A stretch of DNA of 64,000 bases from Kumtagia sp044326205 (GCF_044326205.1 NZ_JBIRCY010000019.1:57371-121370), one strand, 5' to 3'; shown: positions 49,696 through 58,507, counted from the first letter of the stretch. Numbers and translations: made by a program. Notes: generated from the sequence alone by a model not told the origin.

Positions 49696-50418
49696 CTAGA
49701 CCGACCGCTGATTGACGCGTTTCGCGACATCTTCGGCGCTTTCTACCCGCTCGGAATAGCGATCGGTCAGATAGCCGGATCGATCACGCAAGAGCAGCGT
49801 GAACTTCATCACCTCCTCCATCACGTCGACGATCCGGTTGTAGTAAGGCGACGACCTCATGCGGCCTGCCTCGTCGAATTCGGCGAAGGCCTTCGCAACC
49901 GACGACTGGTTCGGGATCGTGAACATCCGCATCCAGCGGCCGAGTATGCGAAGCTGATTGACTGCGTTGAAACTCTGCGATCCGCCAGAGACCTGCATGA
50001 CGGCCAGCGTTCGGCCTTGCGTCGGGCGGACGCCCCCTTGCGAGAGCGGCAGCCAATCAATCTGCGCCTTCATGATGCCGGTCATCGCGCCGTGGCGCTC
50101 CGGTGTGCACCAGACATGGGCTTCAGACCAGATCGACAGGTCGCGCAACTCCCTGACCTTCGGATGATCGGCGCCGGTCGAATCCGGCAACGGCAGACCG
50201 GACGGATTGAAGATACGCACCTCGGCACCCAACCGCCGCAGGATACGAGCGGCCTCCTCTGTGACGAGCCTCGAATAGGAGCGTTCGCGCAGCGACCCGT
50301 AGAGCATCAGCACCCGCGGCTTGTGGATCGAGCGTGGCGCGTCGAGCAGCGCCTTTTCGTCGATTGCATGGAATTCGCGCTCGACCAGGTTCGGCATTGG
50401 TTCATTGTCGGTTTGCAT
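49696..50418 (-). CDS. arsH: ArsH, NADPH-dependent FMN reductase
   Basis: 240 aa. Flavodoxin-like fold with MLYGSLRERSYSRLVTEEAA (FMN phosphate loop), VWCTPERHGAMTGIMKAQID and VMQVSGGSQSFNAVNQLRIL. ArsH oxidises trivalent organoarsenicals such as methylarsenite and reduces quinones; it is a standard member of the rhizobial ars operon (arsR-aqpS-arsC-arsH). A 146-bp gap separates it from arsC; the gap holds an AT-rich ATTCGATATTCTTCGAAA, so it may have its own ArsR-controlled promoter. Confidence 0.93.
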   Translation of the reverse strand: MQTDNEPMPNLVEREFHAIDEKALLDAPRSIHKPRVLMLYGSLRERSYSRLVTEEAARILRRLGAEVRIFNPSGLPLPDSTGADHPKVRELRDLSIWSEAHVWCTPERHGAMTGIMKAQIDWLPLSQGGVRPTQGRTLAVMQVSGGSQSFNAVNQLRILGRWMRMFTIPNQSSVAKAFAEFDEAGRMRSSPYYNRIVDVMEEVMKFTLLLRDRSGYLTDRYSERVESAEDVAKRVNQRSV

Positions 50419-50564
50419 TGAAGCCCGTCATCTCCGGAGCCGGCAACTAGGATTCTCGCCGGCCGAGCCACCGGATTCACAATAATTCGATATTCTTCGA
50501 AAGACAGATACGACGACGGCGTCAGGCGGTCAAGACAATTTCGAAAAGAGTGGAAATATCGGCC

Positions 50565-50987
50565 TCAGCGAACGCGTTTGCCCTCGGCGTCGATGACGAC
50601 CTCGCCGTCTTCCTTGGTGAAGGGACCGATATCCGGATTGGGGAGGATGTCGAGCACGGCTTCCGAGGGCCGTGCGAGACGGACACCGAGCGGAGTCACG
50701 ACGATCGGGCGGTTGATCAGGATCGGGTGCGCCAGCATGAAATCGATCAGCTGGTCGTCACTCCATTTTGGGTCGCCGAGGCCAAGTTCGGCATAGGGCG
50801 TTCCCTTCTCGCGCAGCAATTCGCGAGGTTTCATGCCGATCGCAGTGATCAGCTCGACGAGCTTTTCGCGCAACGGCGGCGTCTTCAAATATTCGATCAC
50901 TTCCGGCTCCTCGCCGGACTGCCGGATGATGGCAAGCGTGTTGCGGGACGTGCCGCATTCGGGGTTGTGATAGATGGTGATGGTCAT
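50565..50987 (-). CDS. arsC: Arsenate reductase, glutaredoxin-coupled type
   Basis: 140 aa from the ATG at 50987, which overlaps the aqpS stop (ATGA). The active-site loop is HNPECGTSRNT with Cys 11, and the Arg-bearing INRPIVVTPLGVRLARP region is intact; this is the R773-type ArsC fold. Reduces arsenate to arsenite with glutathione and glutaredoxin. A second, unrelated arsenate reductase of the thioredoxin type is encoded at 51679, so two reduction routes coexist. Confidence 0.93.
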   Translation of the reverse strand: MTITIYHNPECGTSRNTLAIIRQSGEEPEVIEYLKTPPLREKLVELITAIGMKPRELLREKGTPYAELGLGDPKWSDDQLIDFMLAHPILINRPIVVTPLGVRLARPSEAVLDILPNPDIGPFTKEDGEVVIDAEGKRVR

Positions 50988-51673
50988 TCGGCGGCTTTGA
51001 AAGTCGTGGGTGGTTTCGGTTCGGCGAGCAGCCAGCCTGCGAAGGCCACGGCGAGCAGCGCCCCAAACAGTTCGGCGGCAATGAAGCCCGGCAAGTCGAC
51101 TGGGCGGATGCCGGCAAAAGTGTTGGAGAACGCGCGGGCGATGGCGACGGCCGGATTGGCGAAGGATGTCGATGCGGTGAACCAGTAGGCGGCCGTGATG
51201 TAGAGTCCAACCAGCCAGGGGGTCGCGTCGGGGCGGAAGCGCAGGCCTGCGAGGATGGCGAATACGAGGCCGAAGGCGGCGACGGCTTCCGCGATCCATT
51301 GCCCGGTTCCGGTCCGGGCAGTCGCCGAAAGTTGCAGGATCGGCAGGTCGAACATGGCGTGCGCCAGGAATGTGCCCGCGATGCCGCCCGCAACTTGGGC
51401 CGCGATATAGGCCAGCGCCGCGTTCACCTCGATGTCACGACGCAGCGCAAAAACTAGCGTGACCGCCGGGTTGAAATGCGCTCCTGAGATCGGTCCGAGG
51501 ATCGTGATCAGCACAACCAGGATTGCTCCGGTGGGCAGGGTATTGCCGAGGAGCGAAACGGCGGCATCTTCGCTCAACCGGTCTGCCATGATCCCGGAGC
51601 CGACCACGGTCGCCACCAGTATGGCCGTGCCCAGAGCTTCCGCAACGAGGCGGCGGGACAAGTCGAACGCCAC
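50984..51673 (-). CDS. aqpS: Aquaglyceroporin AqpS (arsenite channel)
   Basis: 229 aa from a GTG at 51673, five bases after the arsC stop; this start matches the aquaporin N-terminus LSRRLVAEALGTAILVATVV. Six membrane helices and two NPA boxes, GAHFNPAVT and SFANPAVAIARAF. In most aquaporins the second NPA is followed by Arg; here it is Val, as reported for Sinorhizobium AqpS. It lets arsenite flow down its gradient out of the cell after arsenate reduction. It replaces an Acr3 or ArsB pump in this operon. Confidence 0.92.
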   Translation of the reverse strand: MAFDLSRRLVAEALGTAILVATVVGSGIMADRLSEDAAVSLLGNTLPTGAILVVLITILGPISGAHFNPAVTLVFALRRDIEVNAALAYIAAQVAGGIAGTFLAHAMFDLPILQLSATARTGTGQWIAEAVAAFGLVFAILAGLRFRPDATPWLVGLYITAAYWFTASTSFANPAVAIARAFSNTFAGIRPVDLPGFIAAELFGALLAVAFAGWLLAEPKPPTTFKAAE

Positions 51674-51678
51674 GATGC

Positions 51679-52188
51679 TCAGCCGGCCTTCGGCAGGTTG
51701 CGGCCGATCTCGTCCAGACGCTTCTGCAGCGCCAGTTTGTCTAGGGTGTTCATCGGCAGGCTGGTGAAGATGGAGATGCGGTTGTTGAGCATGCGGTAGG
51801 TGTCCGCGAAGGCGAGATGCTTCTCGGCCTCGGTGCCTTCCACAGCGGCCGGGTCCGGCACGCCCCAATGCGCCGTCATTGGCTGGCCTGGCCAGACCGG
51901 ACAGGATTCGTTCGCCGCGTTGTCGCAGACCGTGAAGACGAAATTCATCTCGGGTGCGCCCGGAACCGCGAACTTGTTCCAGTCCTTCGAGCGCGCGAAA
52001 GAAGTGTCGTGGTTGAGGGTCTTCAGGAGCTGGAGCGCGTAGGGATGCACCTCGCCTTTTGGGTGCGAGCCTGCAGAAAACGCCTTGAACTTTCCTGCTC
52101 CAACCCGGTTGAGGATCGCTTCCGCGATGATCGACCGTGCCGAATTCCCGGTGCAGAGAAACAGGACGTTGAAGATCTGGTCGCTCAT
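51679..52188 (-). CDS. arsC: Arsenate reductase, thioredoxin-coupled type (LMW phosphatase fold)
   Basis: 169 aa. P-loop VLFLCTGNSARS with Cys 12 and the CX5R motif; redox Cys 88 and 96 in VCDNAANESCPVW match the S. aureus pI258-type ArsC triad; DPAAVEGTEAEKH supplies the catalytic Asp. GGAGG precedes the ATG at 52188. It follows arsR by 12 bp and overlaps nothing; aqpS begins five bases after its stop. First structural gene of arsR-arsC-aqpS-arsC. Confidence 0.93.
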   Translation of the reverse strand: MSDQIFNVLFLCTGNSARSIIAEAILNRVGAGKFKAFSAGSHPKGEVHPYALQLLKTLNHDTSFARSKDWNKFAVPGAPEMNFVFTVCDNAANESCPVWPGQPMTAHWGVPDPAAVEGTEAEKHLAFADTYRMLNNRISIFTSLPMNTLDKLALQKRLDEIGRNLPKAG

Positions 52189-52200
52189 GTCAAAAACCTC

Positions 52201-52533
52201 CTAACAATTACACGCGATGGCTTGGATGACGGGTTGGCAAAGCTCCGGCGACCCGTTGCAGCAGTCTTCCATCAGATAGGCGAGCAAGTCGCGGAAGCCG
52301 GTCATGTCGGCGACGTAGCGAACGACGCGGCCGTCGCGCTCGGCACGGACCAGGCCCGCGTGGTCAAGCACCTTAAGGTGGGCGGACATAGTGTTCTGCA
52401 CAGTGCCGAGACGAGATGCGATCTCGCCAGCGGGTAAGCCGTCGGCCCCAGCCCGAACCAGAAGCCTGAAGACTTCGAGTCGTGTGTCCTGACCGAGGGC
52501 GGCGAGCGCCGCGAGTGCCGATTTCTTGTCCAT
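52201..52533 (-). CDS. arsR: ArsR family arsenic-responsive repressor, copy 2
   Basis: 110 aa. HTH region ALGQDTRLEVFRLLVRAGAD and GEIASRLGTVQNTMSAHLKV. Cys 91, 92 and 99 (EDCCNGSPELC) form a C-terminal metal site resembling that of copy 1; Cys 108 and 110 end the protein. It leads the arsC-aqpS-arsC operon. The start is preceded by two ATCCA repeats (52536-52540 and 52544-52548), a possible part of its operator. Confidence 0.9.
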   Translation of the reverse strand: MDKKSALAALAALGQDTRLEVFRLLVRAGADGLPAGEIASRLGTVQNTMSAHLKVLDHAGLVRAERDGRVVRYVADMTGFRDLLAYLMEDCCNGSPELCQPVIQAIACNC

Positions 52534-52646
52534 ATATCCAATAATCCAGAAACGTCAGTGTCTATGCACGCGGTTCGTAACAGTTTGATGACAAGCCGGT
52601 ACGCTGTGTGTGCCGATGGGCTTGGGCGGGGCCTGCCGTCCATCGC

Positions 52647-53924
52647 TCAGGAGCGACAGAGGGATTCAAAGCGAAGCGGCAGACCGCGGTGGATCGAGAG
52701 GACGTCAGGTGGCAGCATGGCGATGCCGTCGGCGAGAGCCATCGCCATCAGGCTTGCCGACGAGCCGCGCCCGAGCATGTCCAGGACGGGCAGCCCGAGA
52801 TCGTCGCGCCCGGTTATCCTTACCGGAACAAACTCGGTCCGTCCGAGCCGCTTGTCGTAAGCGAATCCTGCGACCGCCGCGGACCAGTCAGGTGCCACGT
52901 TGCCGAGGCCCGCGATTGTCGGGATCGCAGGCAGTGCGATCTGGCGGAAGGTAACGAGCGCCGCGTTGGGATTGCCAGGCAGCCCGGCGAAGAGCATCCC
53001 CCCGATCCGGCCGATCTTCACGGGCTTTCCCGGCCGCATTGCCACCTTGAGCACGTCGAGCGTGCCACCATGATGGCCAAGCGCAGACACGACGTGGTCC
53101 TCTTCGCCTGCGGAGACGCCGCCGGTCGTGACCAGCACATCACAATGCAATACCGCCTCGCCGAAAGCCTCGGCTAGCGCGTCCTGCCGATCGGGAACGA
53201 TCCCGTAGTCAACGATCTCAGCCCACGGCGAGACCGACAGCATTGAGCGGATCATCACGCGATTGGAATTGTAGATTTGGCCGCGCCCGAGCGCCTCGCC
53301 CGGATCGCGCAATTCGGTGCCCGTCGAGATCAGGCCGATGCGGACCTTCCGCAGAACCTCTACCGCGTCCAAGCCCTGGCCCGCGAGAAGCGCCAGGCGC
53401 TGCGGCGACAGTTGGGCCCCCGCGTCCATAATGCGGCTATTGGCCCCGACATCTTCGGCCGCGTGTCGGATGTTTTCTCCCCGTCGCGGGAACTTAGATA
53501 CGGCAATTCTGTCGCCGACGCGTTCGCAATGTTCCAGCATGACGACGGCATCGAATCCATCAGGCACGGGAGCACCCGTGAATATGCGGAGCGCCTCGTT
53601 CGGACGGACCGCCTCTCCCGCGTAGACGTCGCCTGCCGCGATCCTGCCACCAACCAATAGCTCCCAGGGACCCGCTCCGGTGAAATCGGTGATTCTAACC
53701 GCGTATCCGTCCATCGCCGAATTGTCGAAGGGCGGAAGATCGATCGGGGCGCGGATATCACGGGCGAGGACACGCCCCGTCGCCGCAATCAAAGGAACTT
53801 GCTCGGTTTCGCTCACGGTTCTGGCAATAGCCAACGCCTTGGCGGCGGCGATATCGACGGGAATGACCCTGCCGTCGGCGCCTGCGGCGCAGTTCTCGAT
53901 TGTCAGGGCAACGGCGGTTTTCAT
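52647..53924 (-). CDS. moeA: Molybdopterin molybdenumtransferase MoeA
   Basis: 425 aa from the ATG at 53924 (MKTAVALTIENCAAGADGRV). Motifs PPFDNSAMDGYAV, IFTGAPVPDGFDAVVMLE and VTTGGVSAGEEDHV, and GLPGNPNAAL are intact. It inserts molybdate into adenylated molybdopterin. It stands 84 bp downstream of aioA on the same strand, the place where aio operons often carry moeA for cofactor supply to the oxidase. A chromosomal housekeeping moeA would be elsewhere. Confidence 0.93.
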   Translation of the reverse strand: MKTAVALTIENCAAGADGRVIPVDIAAAKALAIARTVSETEQVPLIAATGRVLARDIRAPIDLPPFDNSAMDGYAVRITDFTGAGPWELLVGGRIAAGDVYAGEAVRPNEALRIFTGAPVPDGFDAVVMLEHCERVGDRIAVSKFPRRGENIRHAAEDVGANSRIMDAGAQLSPQRLALLAGQGLDAVEVLRKVRIGLISTGTELRDPGEALGRGQIYNSNRVMIRSMLSVSPWAEIVDYGIVPDRQDALAEAFGEAVLHCDVLVTTGGVSAGEEDHVVSALGHHGGTLDVLKVAMRPGKPVKIGRIGGMLFAGLPGNPNAALVTFRQIALPAIPTIAGLGNVAPDWSAAVAGFAYDKRLGRTEFVPVRITGRDDLGLPVLDMLGRGSSASLMAMALADGIAMLPPDVLSIHRGLPLRFESLCRS

Positions 53925-54008
53925 GTCGGCCTCTCGGCGCGTCGCGCCATCCATTGACAAACAATCCCGCCGAAGCCTCGGGCTGCGGCGGGATTGCGCA
54001 AGAGGGCC

Positions 54009-56471
54009 TCAGCCAGCCGTGTATTCAAGCGACTTGAACGACAAGTGCTTCACGCCTTCCGGAGCGTCGGAAATCTTCCGGATGTTTGCCCAAGTCTGCT
54101 TGTAGTTCGGCAGGATCAGTTCGTTCGTGCCGGCATTGATGACGTTGCCCTGCACACCGGTCGGGAAGCCGAACAGCATGAAAGTCTCCCCCTTTTTCGC
54201 GGTCGGCGTTGGGTAGACCATCGCCTGCGTCGAGCCGCTCTCGTTGTACACCTCGACCAGATCGCCTTCCTTGACGCCAAGCTCCGCCATGTCCTCCAGA
54301 TTGATTTCGATGAAGGAGTACGGCCAGCGATCCATGACGTACTCGCTCTCCTGATCCAGGAAGGCATTCTGCCACACGAGGTTCGTCCGCCCGTTGTTGA
54401 TGAGGTACTTGTTGTTTTTCTTCTGCTCCTCCTTGCCGGGCGCCTGGAGTCCACGCCAGACGCTTTCCATGAATATCGCCTTGCCGTCGGCCCCGCCGAA
54501 CTTGCCGTCGGTATAAAGCCGTTTGGTGCCGACGATCTTGCCGTTTTCAAAACCGGTTGCAGGCTCTTGGAAACCGTTGTTGCCCATGGCTTTCAACCGT
54601 TCGTAGGTGACGTGCTCGCCGCCACCGGCGTTCTTGTTGTAGCCATCCATGAAGGCGTCTTCCTCGGTCTTCCAGTCATAGCCCTTGAACTGGTCGGCAT
54701 AGGCATTGTCGCCCATGTCGCGCAGCACCTTTTCCATGTGCTGTGCGATGCCGGCAGCGATCAGGCAGTCCGGCTTGGCGTTGCCGGGCGGATCCATGTA
54801 GCGCTCGACGAGCCGCATGCGGCGCTCGCCGTTCATGGAGGTGAGATTCATCTCACCGGACTCGGCCGCCGGAAGCCATACGTGGCTTGCCGCGCCGATC
54901 TTCGACGGGATGATGTCGACATCGACCGAGAACAGACCGCCGGCTTTGATCGCGTCCGTGATCGCCTTCACCATCGCTTCGCGGTCGCCGTACGGCACCG
55001 CGTTCATCGCGTCCTTCACGATGTCGGTGCGCTTCTTGTAGACCATGTTGAACTGATGGGCGTTCAGCGTGGTTTTGTAGTGATCACAGGCCCAGATGTG
55101 GTGGACGCCGCCTTTGCCTTCGATCAGCAGCTTGTCGACATAGGCGGCGGGCCGGCCGACATGCGCGTCGGACGGACGGACATAGCCTTCCTGATGACCG
55201 CCCATGCGCACGCAGCCGCCACCTTCGCGGCCGACATTGCCGGTGGCGAGTGCGACATTCACGAGCGCAGCGTTGGTCCTATAGTTGTCATTGCCCCAGA
55301 TCAGGCCTTTCTCGTAGGCGAACATGGTCCGCCGTCGTTTGCCGTCCTTGGGTTCAGCGATCCACGCGGCCGACTGCTTGATTTGATCTACGCTCAAGCC
55401 GGTGATTTCGGCTGCCTGTTCCAGCGTCGTCCGATTGGCGGCCAGCGCTTTGTCAAAATCGGTGGTCGACGCGTCTATGAACGCTTTGTCAGTCCAGCCC
55501 TTGTCGGCGATCTCGGTCAGCCAGGCGTTGAACAGAACCATGTCCGTGCCGGAATTGATGGCAAGGTGCATGACGTTTTCCTTGCCGGCCTCCGCCTCGC
55601 AAGCGTTCACAGAAACGGTGCGGCGCGGATCGACGAAGATGATGCGCGCGTTCGCATGCGACTCGTCAGGTAGCTGGGCCTTCTTCTTGTCCAGCGAGGT
55701 CCCCCGCAGGTTCGGGACCCAGTGGTTGAGGAAGTAGTTGGTCTGGGTTTCGAGCGGATTGTTGCCGACGGACACGATCGTGTCGGCGAGTTCGGCGTCC
55801 TCGTAGCAGTTGTTCAGTTCGCCGACGCCCATGTCGCGGGTCGCGTGGACCTCTGAGTTGTAGGCCGGGCGATTGTGGATGCGGATGTTCTTCACCTTCA
55901 TGGAGCCGAAATAGAGCTTTCCGGTGCCCCAGGTGTTTTCGTAGCCGCCAGCGGAGCCACCATGGTCGAAGACCGAGACGAAGAGCCCGTCCTCGCCCTG
56001 GTCCTTCACGACCGCTGCCGTGACGCGGGCGACGAGGTCGAGCGCGTCGTCCCACGAGGTCGGCTGCATCTGGCCGTAGCGCCAGACCATCGGATCGGTG
56101 AGGCGCTGCTGCTGCGACCCGGTCGTCCGGCTGTAGCGGAGCTCGCCCATACGCGCGCCTCGCACGGAACCGAGGCCCGAATTCACTTCGCAATCGACAT
56201 CAGGCTTGATGACGATATGTACGTCCTGCCCGTCCTGTTTGACGATGTTATACATCGATGGGGCATACCAGGCGGCCGTTTCGGCGGGCTGCTGCTCGGC
56301 CAGATTTACACCGAAGGCGTTGGCAGCCGCGTCGGTGCCGCCCTGCTTGTTCACTGGCCACGTATAGGCGTGATAGCCGCAGCCGACGATGCAGTAGTGA
56401 CAGGTGACGTTCTGCTTTTTTGCGTCCGCCGGGATGATCGGCAGACGGTCAATGTGACGTTTGTAAGCCAT
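54009..56471 (-). CDS. aioA: Arsenite oxidase large subunit AioA
   Basis: 820 aa molybdopterin enzyme of the DMSO reductase family. The N-terminal 3Fe-4S site is C-X2-C-X3-C (Cys 24, 27, 31: NVTCHYCIVGCGYHAYTWP), without the fourth Cys, as expected for AioA. MPT-binding regions include VGNNPLETQTNYFLNHWVP and FVDPRRTVSVNACEAEAGKE. It oxidises arsenite to arsenate in the periplasm; the complex is exported folded through the Tat signal of AioB. It follows aioB by 14 bp. Confidence 0.97.
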   Translation of the reverse strand: MAYKRHIDRLPIIPADAKKQNVTCHYCIVGCGYHAYTWPVNKQGGTDAAANAFGVNLAEQQPAETAAWYAPSMYNIVKQDGQDVHIVIKPDVDCEVNSGLGSVRGARMGELRYSRTTGSQQQRLTDPMVWRYGQMQPTSWDDALDLVARVTAAVVKDQGEDGLFVSVFDHGGSAGGYENTWGTGKLYFGSMKVKNIRIHNRPAYNSEVHATRDMGVGELNNCYEDAELADTIVSVGNNPLETQTNYFLNHWVPNLRGTSLDKKKAQLPDESHANARIIFVDPRRTVSVNACEAEAGKENVMHLAINSGTDMVLFNAWLTEIADKGWTDKAFIDASTTDFDKALAANRTTLEQAAEITGLSVDQIKQSAAWIAEPKDGKRRRTMFAYEKGLIWGNDNYRTNAALVNVALATGNVGREGGGCVRMGGHQEGYVRPSDAHVGRPAAYVDKLLIEGKGGVHHIWACDHYKTTLNAHQFNMVYKKRTDIVKDAMNAVPYGDREAMVKAITDAIKAGGLFSVDVDIIPSKIGAASHVWLPAAESGEMNLTSMNGERRMRLVERYMDPPGNAKPDCLIAAGIAQHMEKVLRDMGDNAYADQFKGYDWKTEEDAFMDGYNKNAGGGEHVTYERLKAMGNNGFQEPATGFENGKIVGTKRLYTDGKFGGADGKAIFMESVWRGLQAPGKEEQKKNNKYLINNGRTNLVWQNAFLDQESEYVMDRWPYSFIEINLEDMAELGVKEGDLVEVYNESGSTQAMVYPTPTAKKGETFMLFGFPTGVQGNVINAGTNELILPNYKQTWANIRKISDAPEGVKHLSFKSLEYTAG

Positions 56472-56485
56472 GATCCGATCCTCCC

Positions 56486-57007
56486 TTAAAGAACGTTGCT
56501 AAGACGGCCATAAAGCAGCTCATCCACGCCCTCGGCGTAGATGTCGCCCTTGTCGTCGACGCGCAGCGCGTATTGAGGGAGATTGGAAGTGGACTGGCCC
56601 CAGATTTGCTGTCCGCCCGCATCCGCATCGAATCGCGAATAATGGCCGGGGCAATTGAAGCTGTGATCGTCAGCGTTGTAGTTGAGCGGAAAGCCCTTGT
56701 GCGGACAGATGGTCGAAAAACCTACGATGTCGCCATCGGGACCGGCTCCGCCTTCGACCCGCGTGCCGAGCTTCAACAGGACGCCCGGAGCATCTGCGTC
56801 CGGATAGCCGACATCAAGCGGCTCATTCGGTTTTAGATCGGCGACGTTGGCCAGCTTGTTGGACGGATACTCAACCAAAGCGAGTCCGGGAGCGGCTCTT
56901 GCCTGTGTCGGCAGGCTGACCGCAGTCGCCATGCCTGCGGCGGCGAACGCGCTTCCTCTCAAGAATTGGCGACGGCCGACATCAACGAGTTTGTTGCAGC
57001 GTACCAC
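56486..57007 (-). CDS. aioB: Arsenite oxidase small (Rieske) subunit AioB
   Basis: 173 aa from the GTG at 57007, chosen over the upstream ATG at 57031 because AAGGGAGG lies in front of it and a sigma-54 promoter would start the mRNA near 57039. Tat signal VGRRQFLRGSAFAAAGMATA. The Rieske cluster is bound by CPHKGF and CPGHYSRF; the two extra Cys that usually form a disulfide beside the cluster are replaced by Phe and Gly. It carries electrons from AioA to a cytochrome; none is encoded nearby. Confidence 0.93.
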   Translation of the reverse strand: MVRCNKLVDVGRRQFLRGSAFAAAGMATAVSLPTQARAAPGLALVEYPSNKLANVADLKPNEPLDVGYPDADAPGVLLKLGTRVEGGAGPDGDIVGFSTICPHKGFPLNYNADDHSFNCPGHYSRFDADAGGQQIWGQSTSNLPQYALRVDDKGDIYAEGVDELLYGRLSNVL

Positions 57008-57048
57008 GAAGTCCCTCCCTTGTGGGCACATGACGTTGCGAGGAGCAA

Positions 57049-57064
57049 TGCAAGGGTCGGGCCA
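57049..57064 (-). promoter_or_regulatory. Sigma-54 promoter of aioBA
   Basis: On the minus strand TGGCCCGACCCTTGCA gives GG-N10-GC, matching the -24/-12 consensus TGGCAC-N5-TTGC. It lies in the aioR-aioB spacer, about 42 bp before the GTG of aioB. The AAA+ activator AioR, encoded directly upstream, is the expected partner. Confidence 0.8.
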
Positions 57065-57163
57065 GACAGGAACGTCGTTGGGATTGCTAGGGAATCAGGG
57101 ATGGCGGTTGGCGGCAGCGACGTCAGGCGTTCGGAAGTTCGAACATGCTGCGCCGCCGAAGGT

Positions 57164-58507
57164 TCAGGAACCCGAACGCATCCGATCAGCCAGCCCAAAC
57201 CGCGTCATCTTCTCCCACAGCGTCGTCCGTGAGACCGCAAGCAGGCCGGCCGCCTTGGCGATCTGGCCACCGGTCTCTTCGAGCGCGCGTTCGATCTGGC
57301 GGCGCTCGGCGGCATCCCTGACATCGGCAAGAGGGACGAAGCCTGCGCCGCGGCCCTTGGATGCCCACTCGGGAAAGAGATCACCCGGCATGATCCATTC
57401 ACTGGTCGAAAGCGCGACCGCGCGGTCGACGCGGTTTCGAAGCTCGCGAACATTGCCGGGCCACGCGTGGGCGAGGGCAGCTTCTTCGGCGAGCGCGCTA
57501 AATCCCCGGATGCGGGTGTCCGAACGGCTGACCGCATTTTCCAAAAATCGATCAAGAAGCCAGGCTATGTCTTCTGGGCGCTGTCGCAGGGGCGGGATTT
57601 CCACAGTGAGGACAGCCAGCCGGAAATAGAGATCTTCCCGAAACCCGGTCGAGGCGCCGCGAATTGCAAGATCGCGATGCGTCGCTGCCACGATGCGAGC
57701 ACGGAAGGGGATTAGCGCCTCGCCACCGACGCGCGTTAGGCTCCCGTCTTCGATCAGGCGCAGCAGCTTCGACTGCAGGGGTGACGGCATATCGCCTATC
57801 TCGTCCAGGAAGAGCGTCCCCTTGCCGGCGCGCTCGGCGTAGCCAAGGTGTCGATGCTGTGCTCCGGTGAATGCACCCTTCTCATGGCCGAAGATTTCGC
57901 TCTCGAGTAGTTCCGCCGGAATTGCCGCGCAATTCACCGCGACGAAGGGTTCGGCGGCGCGGGACGAGATCTGATGCAGCAGCCGGGCCGTCACTTCCTT
58001 GCCTGATCCGGTTTCTCCGGTGATCAGCACGGGCAGGTCGTGGCCCGCGTAGCGATGGATGAGGTCCTCGGCATGCTGGATAGCGGGCGATTCGCCGAGA
58101 TAGTAGCCCTTCAACCTGACCCCCGAGCTGGTTGTGCGGCGGCCGGATTCGATGCGTTTGAGGAATTCGTCCATTTCGAAGGGCTTGGTCATGAAGTCAA
58201 CGGCGCCCGAGCGCATGAGCCGCACGGCCTGATCGACCTCGCCATAGCCCGTAACAAACAGGAAGGGAGGTGTGTTCGGCTGCCGGGCGAGTTCGTTGAA
58301 GACGGTTTCACCCGAAACATCGGGAAGGCGAATGTCGCAAATGACGAGGTCGAGCGCGTGCGCAGCCGCAGGAATGGCGCCGATCGCCTCGCGGCCCGAC
58401 TGCCACCAGGTTACCTGCCAGCCTTCCAACTCGAGCCGCTGGACGATCGAACCGCCCATGATGGGATCGTCCTCGACAAGCCCTATCCTTGCGCGGTCAG
58501 GCAGCAT
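57164..58507 (-). CDS. aioR: AioR, sigma-54-dependent response regulator
   Basis: 447 aa NtrC-type regulator. Receiver domain with phospho-Asp 58 (LVICDIRLPDVSG) and Lys in FMTKPFEM. The AAA+ domain has Walker A GETGSGKE, the sigma-54 contact loop EKGAFTGAQ, and Walker B GTLFLDEIGD. The C-terminal Fis-type HTH is GGQIAKAAGLLAVSRTTLWE. Activates aioBA when phosphorylated by AioS. The start overlaps the end of aioS by 11 bp. Confidence 0.95.
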   Translation of the reverse strand: MLPDRARIGLVEDDPIMGGSIVQRLELEGWQVTWWQSGREAIGAIPAAAHALDLVICDIRLPDVSGETVFNELARQPNTPPFLFVTGYGEVDQAVRLMRSGAVDFMTKPFEMDEFLKRIESGRRTTSSGVRLKGYYLGESPAIQHAEDLIHRYAGHDLPVLITGETGSGKEVTARLLHQISSRAAEPFVAVNCAAIPAELLESEIFGHEKGAFTGAQHRHLGYAERAGKGTLFLDEIGDMPSPLQSKLLRLIEDGSLTRVGGEALIPFRARIVAATHRDLAIRGASTGFREDLYFRLAVLTVEIPPLRQRPEDIAWLLDRFLENAVSRSDTRIRGFSALAEEAALAHAWPGNVRELRNRVDRAVALSTSEWIMPGDLFPEWASKGRGAGFVPLADVRDAAERRQIERALEETGGQIAKAAGLLAVSRTTLWEKMTRFGLADRMRSGS

